Under the pieces are notes generated by a model. It searched no databases. It was not told the DNA's origin and was given only the letters and a program-made list of their open reading frames with translations. From the NCBI GenBank assembly GCA_963082975.1, contig OY720346.1, positions 36,359,787-36,423,786 on the forward strand: DNA of 64,000 nt. Reading direction: 5' to 3'. Source of the stretch: Labia minor (taxonomy: Eukaryota > Arthropoda > Insecta > Dermaptera > Spongiphoridae). The position numbers and the translations under genes are program-made. Positions 8,949-19,800 of this stretch are shown here, one piece after another (the first letter of the stretch is position 1; every line of letters starts with the position of its first letter).

Positions 8949-11900
8949 TTATAAAAAAATTCCCTTTATTTTTTTATTTCTTTTCTTTGAATGAAAATAA
9001 AAAATTTCACAAATGAAAATAATTATCGAGAATATAACACCACCGAGAAAAATTACTAATGGCAACAAAATAATATTGATGGTAATCGATGTAAATTTAT
9101 CTTCCTTTGATGTTTCATAGATTGATTCCAAATATTTGGCCTTTATATAATCCAATACACCAAAATTACGAATTTGAATTATTCTAAAAAAATATAGATA
9201 TGTAGAGGATAAAGGGTATATTTTTACAGAAATTCAATATTACTTGTTTACATCTTAAAATGTATATGTGCCGGTCAGAAGCCAAACCGATTAACTCCAA
9301 TTTTTAAAATTTTGCTAATAATGTAATGTAATGTAATCTGCAACATATGAAGTGAATAATGAACTTGATAATCTTAATATTGCAAAGCAATATACATTTT
9401 TCTGTAATCAATAATCCTGAATTTCATACAAGCTGTGAACTTTGGGCTTCATTTTCTCATTTTGTTTATATGTGGAGTTAATCGTTTTGGCTGCTGAGTG
9501 GCACAAATATACAAAATAGAATATTTTAAATATAATGTATTTCTTGATTGTTATTACTTACTTGTAATTTATTAATCGTTTATATGGTGAATTTTTAGAA
9601 ATAATTGATGTTAAATATATTGATTCTTTATTAAGTGGAAAATTTATTATATTATTATCTTTAAATCGAAAAAAAAATTTCCCTAATGAGTATAACGCAA
9701 TAAATGCATAATTCGCTTTTTCGAGTACCATTTGAAGACCTTCTTCATTTCCTGGACGAATATTTTCAATTGGTTTTATAAAAGTTTTAAATAATTTTTG
9801 CATTAAAGGAATTCGGCTTAACTAAAAAAATATTGTTCTAAGAATTTATTAAAAATAAAATCAATTTTTTGTTAAAAAAAAAATTAAAAAAAAATTGTAA
9901 AAAACTACAAAGTATATTTACTAACTCGAATGCGGTCCTTTACGGATGAAACTTTAGAAATTTGTATTGTAAAGCTTTCAAAATTCATCAATCCTTCTAA
10001 ATCATTAAATGCATATAAATCAGGAGAATTAATTAAATGAGAAATGATACATCCCGAATAGAATATATAAATAACAATGAAAAAAAATAATTGAAGGATT
10101 AAGGTAATTTGAACACTTAAATCTCTTCGTAAATAGATGCGCTGACTTGAACCTAAAAATACATATTATCAGATGTAGTTTTTAAATAATATATTTTAAT
10201 ATTTAATTAATTAATTTAAAATTATTATCATAATTAATACTATTATATTTATTATAATTGATCAATGACCCGAGGAGACGAGACTAGGGGAGACCAGGGA
10301 ATAGCGAAGACTGCATAACAAGGAATTGCATAACCTCTATGAATCTCCAGAATTAGTTAGGTTTATAAAATCGAGAAGGCAGTGATGGGCATGGCACATG
10401 ACTAGAATGGCAAAACATATATTGATGGGGAAACCGATTGGGAAACTTCCGTTTGGAAGACCAAGGACGCGTTATGTGGACAATGTAGGAGGGACGTGAG
10501 ACAGATGGAAGAGTTCTCAAAACCCAAGAACCCTATATATGTGGGATATTAATTTTAATAGGTCTATGTGTATGCTTCAATTTGTATATATATTGGAACA
10601 AAAAAGTTTCCGGAATTTCTAAATAAAACGCAAAATAGTTCATCTTTTTCAATATTTATTTAGTTTTCTTCAAAATATGCCCCTTCTAAAGCAAAACACA
10701 TATGCCAGATTCTTCCACTCTTCGAAACATTTTTTTACGGGATGTCATCCAGCTCTCTCGTCGCATTCTGTATTATGGTCGGTTTGGAGTCCAAACGGGT
10801 TCCCCGGAGTGGCAATTTTAGTTTTGGAAAGAGGAAAAAGTCACACCAGTGTTTTGTATTAAATGCCTTCACAATCGTGGCTCGATGAAATGGCGCGTTA
10901 TCGTCGTGCAAAATCCACTAAGTTTCTGCCCATAATTCCGGCTGAACACGACGGACCTGTTCACGCAAACGCCTCAAAACATTCACATAATACTCCTTAT
11001 TGGCCGTTTGTCTCTCTGGAACGTATTCATGATGCACCACATCACGAATATCAACAAAAACAATGAGCATCACCTTCCGGAAACATTTTTGTCACAATGT
11101 ATGTGTGTCTTGTGGTAATTATAAATGTAATTAGAGAGGTACTATATAAATTTAATAATAGGTTGTCAAATATCTCCCTTCCGCCTTTTTCGCGGCTATG
11201 TACAAAGCGCTACAGAGCTCGTATCTGGTAATACTATACAGCATTTGAAAGGTCTTGACATAACCTACAAAACGACGCTATGCATGATTAGTTTGGATAT
11301 TGCGTTTAACAGTTATAGACGAGTAAACATGGAGTTCACTAAAGCCGAAATTCGCGTTATTTTAAAGTTTCCCTTCGTTAAAGGCAAATCCGCTAGGGAA
11401 ACGTTGCGTGAGATTAATGGTGTTTTGGGGGATGATATTTTATCACTTCGAACCGCGGAGGAATGGTTTCGACGATTCAGAGCCGGTGAAAACGACACCA
11501 TGGTGTTTGGTGGGATTGGAAGGGAATCATCCACTATGAGATGCTCCCATATGGCCAGACGCTTAATTCTATCATCTACTGCGAACAACTGGACCGCTTG
11601 AAGCAGGCGATCGACCAGAAGCGTCCAGAATTGGCCAACAGGAAGGGTGTAGTGTTCCACCAGGACAACGCCAGACCACACACTTCGTTGATGACTCGTC
11701 AGAAGCTACGGGAGCTCGGATGGGAGGATTTATCACATCCACCATATAGCCTGGACATAGCGCCAAGTAATTACCACCTGATCCTGTCCATGGCGAACGC
11801 CCTTGGTGGTGTAAAGTTAGACTCAAAAAAGGCTTGTGAAAAGTGGCTGTCCGAGTTCTTCGCAAATAAGGAAGGGGGTTTCTATGAGGGGGGTATTATG

Positions 11901-13841
11901 AAGTTGCCGTCTAGATGGAAACAGATTATCGAACAAAACGGCGCATATTTGAACTAAATCCGATCACTGTAACACTTTTTATAAAGCATTGAATAAAGAG
12001 CAAAAAAGCGGAAGGGAGAAATTTGACAACCTTATATTTATTTATATCAAAAATAATCATTAAGAAATTTGAAAATAAAAAAAAAAATTATAATACTTGC
12101 CTTGAAGAGAGAATTTGCCCATAGTATAATATAAAGATTCCAAATAAAAATGAATTTTATTTAATATATATTCTGGTGAAGATTTCAAATAAGAAAGTAT
12201 GCAGTCCCATGTTGTGAATAAGAATACAAATAATAAAATTAATAGCCAAATGGAAATATCAAACGGACTGATAAATGGTGCCCAATTCGATTGATTAATT
12301 TTAGGAATTTCACCCTTGCGAAGGAACACCATAAATCTAAAAAGGAAAAAGTACATTTATTAGTTTATATTATATATCATATAAATTCAGATTTTTTTTT
12401 TATTAAATTTAATAATTCATCTTTTAAATGTGACTCTCCACTAAATATTAATCTTTTTATTACTAACAAGTATACAAATATTGTGTATTTATTTTAATTA
12501 TTCCATTATTATTAATTATTAAACTGGTCAACAGTGGTTTTGGTACCAAAGATTTTGGACGTGATTTTATATGAATTTGATGCCCTGAATTCAAATATGC
12601 CATTAGTTTTTGTCTATCAGCCCGAATTTTTAAGATATCAAAATTTTAGTAAATTATACATTACACTGTTTTAAAAGAAAAACCATGGTTTAAACAAACA
12701 AATTAAACAGGGAAATTTTATTATATTACATAAATATTACTTATTAATACAAAAGAAAACAGAAAAACTCATCATTTAAACCAATTAATCACCGAACATT
12801 TCGGAAACTTCTTTTGCGTGACATTCTTGAACGTATTTTGGAACAATCCCGTTTTAAAGTCCAGCAGTAATCTGCCATCATGTGAGTATCCCATCTTCCT
12901 TGATAGCAATCTTCGATACATTTTATATCTTGGTGAAGGTCACTTCAGATAGTGGACAGACATCTCCATCTATCGGATTTCTATGGAACTAACTGGATGG
13001 CACTAATAAGTAGGATTAAATCCTACTTATTAATAGTTTGTTAACCAATCAGTTATATATCTCATACTGTTAGTCTTCTTTTTATAATAAATTAATTAAA
13101 ATAATAATTAGTTATTTCATAAATATTATTATTTTAAATTCAATTGATTACAAAAGAAGACTGACAATAGGGCAAACATATAAGAATCTATCCTTATATA
13201 AATTTTACAACATTCATACTAGAAAATATTAAATAGAAAAACGCATTGATAGATAAGTGAATTTATCTAAAAATCTAGAGCTGATACAGAAACACTGCTT
13301 TCATATTTAGATACAACAATAAAAATATAGTTAAAATCTGCTCTAAAATCCTAGGCACCAAAAAAAAATTTTTTTTTGTAGGCCTGTGTTATTGATCAAT
13401 CTACATTTTAAATTTAATAAATAAAAAAATCAGATAATAAATTATAACAAGTTAAGACTCCCAAGAATAATTAACTTTTTTATTCAAATGAAATTATTGA
13501 TAAAAAAAAATGATTAAAACAAAAGATACTAATCCTAATAGTGCGTGCAACTTGAGATTATTTCGTCCCCAATTCCCGTATGTTTTTCTGTTAATTAATT
13601 ATTCATTATAATTTAATGTCAATTTTAGATTTTGAAATATTTTAATAATCGACTAAATTAAATATTTAGTAATAAAAAATATTTTCATTTGATAAATGAC
13701 TTGGAGAATCTTTTGAAATAGTACATACATTTATATTTAATAAAACAATAAACAATAACTTATTTATTTATTCTCATATACTTTATAATCAAATTTGAGA
13801 TCACAGCCGTAGCAAGATATTTTATAGCTCTCGGCTTTTCG

Positions 13842-13876
<35 letters not shown>

Positions 13877-16800
13877 TTTATAAGAATAAACCCTCATTTA
13901 AATTTAAAATATTAAATAAAATATATTATAGAGACTAATTAAACTATAATTAAATAACATTTTAAATAAATATTTCTGTAATATAAAAAACAAAAATTAT
14001 AATTTCACTCATTGTGCTTTATAATCTGTCAATTCTCTTACTACGTAATTGTCTTACGGTTCAGTTTAATTATTATATAAAATATATTTAGCTTTCAAAT
14101 AAATAAATATGTTATAAAAATATAAAATTTCTAAATATGGAAAGTGCTTTAAAGTAGATACTTTATAATTTATTATGCCTGTACTGTTCTTAATAAGGAA
14201 GATTTTATTTTGATAATTTTGTTTTTTGTTAATTTCTTGATAATTATATAATTATATGTTTAAATTTTAGGTTTAAATTTGTATAATTATAGCAGGAAGA
14301 ATTTTAAGCCTGAAATGATATAATTAAGTAAAATAATATTATTTTTTTAAAAAACGGTCTATTTCTTTACATAGATTTTCAATAATCGATAAAGTGTCTG
14401 TTTTAGGGAGGTTTCATTCAATATTTTTTAATTCTGACAGTTAGATAAATACGAAACTAGAGATTTAAAAATAGATAAATATCTGGCCAAGTGGACTCCT
14501 ACAATTAGACCAGACACGGAAACTTATTATTGTGTGTTTATTTATCTTTATTTTCTTTTATTTATATAGTTTGAGTCAATAGGCCAGTTAAATCAATATT
14601 TAATTATATATTACAAGTAATTAATATTAATTACAAGTTAATTATGTTAATATTAGATTTAATTATATTACAAGTTAATAATCTTAATTTATTATGTTAA
14701 TTAATTGTGAGATTTGGGTCTCGACGTTTCAGCGCCCATTTTGGTGGCATTTTCAAGACAGTTTATTTAAGAAGGAATTGTTAGGGCTTCTGGGTCATAG
14801 TCTGTGTGATGCTGGAATTTTGGGTTCAATGAGTGGGTGATTTTGGACTTACTGTGTTATATTAACCCCTCCTAAATAAATTCTCTTGAAAATGGCGGCG
14901 AAAAGTGGAAACCCATTATACATTTAATAAAAAAGATAAATATATTCAATCAAAATGATAAGTAAATTGTTTAATCATTCTTTTTTTATTAAATTAAAGC
15001 TACAAATATTCTGCCATCTTTTATTGCTTAATTTTTTTTTTAAGTAAAGATATTCAATTTATATATATTACTAGCTGCTTAGAGCGCCTTCGGCGCCCTT
15101 CACACCTTGATGGGTGAATTTTTGTCGGAGGGAATTTTGGTGCAGAGGGGATTTTCATATGTATTCCAAATAAATTGATATAAATATTGATTCATTTTAA
15201 TTTCAAAACATTTCATTTCAATAATATATTTTTGTTGTATTATTCAAGTATTAATCAATAGAACGTTAAGAAAACGCGATTGGGCAATATTTTCGGAATT
15301 TGGCTTGACATTACATATATCTTCATATTTGTAAATTAATCAATGTTTTTAATGATTTCTAATCTGATTATGATAAAATATTGACTGTATGTATATAAAT
15401 GTTAATTACATTTATTATATTTGATATAAAGACTAAAATATAATAGGAGATTCGGCAATGGAAATTGCAATTAAAGATAGCGTAGAAAAATTGATCGAAA
15501 CAGAAAAATAAGTGGGGCTTGAAATTAATAGTGATAAGACAAAATATTTAGTAACAGAGAGGTACAGTATTAACACACAAAGTCTTAACATACAAAATGT
15601 AGAAATATTACTGTAATCACGAAGGATAATAATATTCAATAAAAGAATTTAGATCGAGCAGTAATTATCAAAGGGGATAAAAATTAAAATATATAAAACA
15701 ATTATTTTGTCAGTTGTATTATATGGGTTAGAGGCATGATCAATGATCATGAGAGATGAGAGCAGATTTAGAGTATTTGAGAATAGGATTCCTCGCAGCA
15801 TTTATGGGATAAAGAAAGATGAGGACACCGGGGAATGTGTGTGGAGGAGTAATTGCAAGTTATAATAATAAATAATAATAGAATATTACAATATTCAAAA
15901 TTTTTCATTCATTAATATAAAAAAAAGTTTAATTTCAAACTTACTTACTCATCAGTGAAAATGTCATGAATGAAATCAACAACGGAGAATCGGGATATTG
16001 AGAGTCCTGTGGTCATTCCAAGATCAATCGAATCATTTAGAAGAGCACCAACGATGCCATGCCAGGTTCCATTTACCTTAACATTGCCAAGAGGGGTTTT
16101 AATCTCTGAATTGATTGCACTAAATAAACAAAATGCAATTAAAACCTAAACTCTACACTATTTAATAGCTTAATTGGAACCCATACGTTATATTTAAATA
16201 AGTTGAAATCAATATCCACACATCAAATACAATCCCGTTAAATGTATCATTTTCACTCCATGAAAGTGGTGGAAGCTGTAACAGAAAAAAATAAGTTGAC
16301 CTGTGGCCAGGCGCAGAACCGACTGACGGTTTGAAATAAATTAATTTCCAGCTACAGAAACAATTTCAAATAATTTAAACGTATCTATTAATGTAATAAA
16401 AAACAGATATGGATATAACGTAAATATTTTTAATTTTATTTTATTTATAATATATAAGTAGGAGCTGGCTATGACCTCATGAAGGGCTAGGTGACGTCAT
16501 ATAATTTTAAATTAAGAAAAAACTAATGAAGATGATTTTCCCGAGGATAAAACCAATACAAAGTGCATGATTTATGGAGATATATAAAAAAAACTCCTCG
16601 TGTGAAATTTGGTGTGAAAATAACCCTTCCCTTCCTATCGTCGATCGGTAATACTAACACTTCCGGTTTCCGGATATACACCAAAAGTTGATCAATTCAT
16701 CATACTGATACATTAAGCAAATATACCAAATTTCATCAAAATCCGTTGAGCCGTTCAAGCTGTACACATCTATACGGACGGACGGATAGACATGATGCTA

Positions 16801-19800
16801 AAAATACTTTTTTCTGTTAAGAAAATGCATGATTCGTGGAGATATGTAAAAATCTCCACATGTGAAATTTGGTGTGAAAACAATACCTCCCTTACTATCA
16901 TCGGTCGGTAAAAATATTATTTATAATTTTTCAATAAATTGGCGCCTCAATTTATTAATAAAAGTTAATGAACAGAGCCACGATTCTGATTTGCCTTTAA
17001 TTTCATTTTTGGCTCATAAAAAGGGCATTCAGATACTTATAAAAGACCTTATTGAAAAATATATTTTTCATTTAAAAAGAAAATACACATTTTGTTATTT
17101 TTCGTTCCTTAAATAATGCATTCTATTCTATTCTATTCGGGCAAAGAGACTTTTTGAGTCGGTTTTAAGGAATAACTTATAGTCTCGTCTGAATTCACTT
17201 TCACTACTGACTAATGAGTTTTAGTTTTTGTGATGGCCCTGACTCTCACTTTTCTCTTCATCCCATTATTTTCGGCTCTGGAGTGAAGTAGTGTTACAAG
17301 ATTTGCAGAGTTATGTACTATACGTTGCAAAAAAATTATTCATCACTTTGAAAAAGCAAAATGTATTATTTTCTCTTTTTCCATGAGTTTGTTGGGATGA
17401 TTAAGAAATCACTTAGAGAGAGCGTTTTTAGAAACATAAAATATTAAAATGTTTATGATCAATAATTGATTATCTTAATGAAGTTCTTCGAAAATGATAT
17501 GTGTAACGGACAAAGTATTTATATTTTTTTTATTATTCATTTTATTTTGTTTTTCTATTTTTCTTATTATATTAACAAAGTTATTTTGTAGTATTAATGT
17601 TAAAATGTAATATATGTATATAGAGATAATATTTCGACTAAGGGGAAGAACAATCTCCCTCCAAGTTTTTTTTATATTTTGTCAGTTGAGAATTGGTAGT
17701 TGTAAAAGAGATATCATCCTGATATGAGCTTATCTTATCTTATTATGCTAGCTAAAATTGTATATATCTATATATCTATATATCTATATATCTATATATC
17801 TATTTATCTATAACCATTGGTTCTCAAAAACCGCTCTAACGATTTTTTTCAAATTCACACTAGATATAGTATTTATAAAGAAAAATTGAGTTTTATTGAT
17901 CACATCTCTTGAAACTTACAGCTTCATTATTAATTTCTTAATTGAAAATTATATATGGGTGACGTAAATGGCATCCATTTTGAAATTTTACTCCCGCCTT
18001 TTTTTAATTTTGTATTAATATTTTTTTTATTTATATTTAAAATATTTTAAAATTTATTATTTAATTTCGAAATAAAATTAAAAATATTTATTTTTAATAA
18101 AATATATATATATTTATTAATCTCTCTCAAAAAAAAAATAACAACAAAATAAAAAATGGTTTTGAAATAATTTTTTTTTTTTTTTTAATCTATTATTTTT
18201 TAATAAATTACTATTTTATATTTATTTATTCATTGTTCTTTTATTAAATTTAATATTTATTAATATTATTTATTATTTATCGATGACATATGACATTCAT
18301 ATTGAAATTTTACTCCCGCTTTTTTTTTAAATATTTAAAATATTTTAAAATAAAATTCATTATTTAATTTCGAAATAAAATTAAAAATATTTATTTTTAA
18401 TAAAATATATATATATTTATTAATCTCTCTCAAAAAAAAACAACAAAACAAATAAATGTCTTTGAAAGATGGTAAAAATATCTTTGTAATTATCAAAATA
18501 TCATAGACCAGCGGTAAGAACAATTGTTTTTACTCCCCGAGTTCGAAGGATCGAAACTCTCCGCGTGCATTTTTTTTTTTATCTATTTTCGTGATTTATT
18601 TATTCATTGTTCTTTTATTAATTAAGTTTTAGATAGTTTTATAATTTTTAATATTTTTTCAATAAAATATTATTTAATACATTTAATAATTGTAATAAAT
18701 AATTAAAGAATTGTATATCAATATTTTTTAAAGGGTAGAGCGAGCTCGGTGTCCCAGGTATTAATATTACCAGCCAAATCCAATAATAATGAATCATTTT
18801 TTTTAACTTAAGTACCGAGCCGAGGCTCGGGGTCCCGGTATACATATTTATGTATTATTGAGGACCCCAAGTTCCATGCAATGATGCAACATTTAATAAT
18901 TGTAATAAATAATTAAAGAATTGTATATCAGCTCGGTGTCCCAAGTATTAATATTACCAGCCAAACCCAATATAATAATGAATTATTTTTTTTTAACTTA
19001 ATTACCTAGCCGAGGCTCGGGGTCCCGGTGTGATCTTAATATATTGTCAGAATTAGATAAATAATGTAGAGAGAAAAATTATTTAAAAATAGATATTTAT
19101 TTAAATGAAATAAAATTATTTAATTTACAGAATGAAAATGTCTATAATAATGTCTAAATATTTTTTCGAGCGACAGCTCGGTATCCCAGGTATTAATATT
19201 ACCAGCCAAACCCAATAATAATGAATCATTTTTTTTAACTTAAGTACCGAGCCGAGGCTCGGGGTCCCGGTACTAACTATATTACGCCCCGTGATATAAT
19301 TATTTTTTTTATAAATCATCACACCCTGTGATAACTATTCCAGTTACTCCCTGTAATAATAGTGAATTACATTATTTTTTTAATTTAAATGTCTTATATT
19401 TAATCTGTTTAAACTTTTTTTATTAATTAAGTGTATTAGTGCGAACATTATTTTTTTTCCCTTTCCCTTAAATTTTTTAACACTCTTTTTTATTCTGGGA
19501 TAAAGACAATTTACCCAAAGTTTGGCGCCCATAATTTACTTATAATACAATTCACAGTCATCGTGGGTCATTATAAGTGCACCATAGTTGGACCCTTTTA
19601 CATATGTTCAACTAAGGAAAACTATGAAAAAATAGTAATAAATTATGTTTTCTTTTTAAATTTAATTATTGTATTTCAAAAGTTTTATATTTGAATGTCC
19701 CTTGTAAGTCTAACACTCTTAAGGTCTAATAAATTTACGTTTTGGATCAATAATGATTAACTCCAATATTCAACTTATATTGTAATAAAAACAGATTATA

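Noticed and set aside
18494-18572. tRNA gene
   Set aside because: A and B box-like parts are present, but no acceptor stem or full cloverleaf can be formed, and it is part of a dispersed repeat.
18648-18845. A 65-residue frame, identical in both arms of the inverted repeat (also 31883-32080), and a neighbouring 62-residue pair
   Set aside because: The frames lie inside repeated DNA and start over the GC-rich hairpin. Identity reflects recent duplication of the DNA, not protein conservation.
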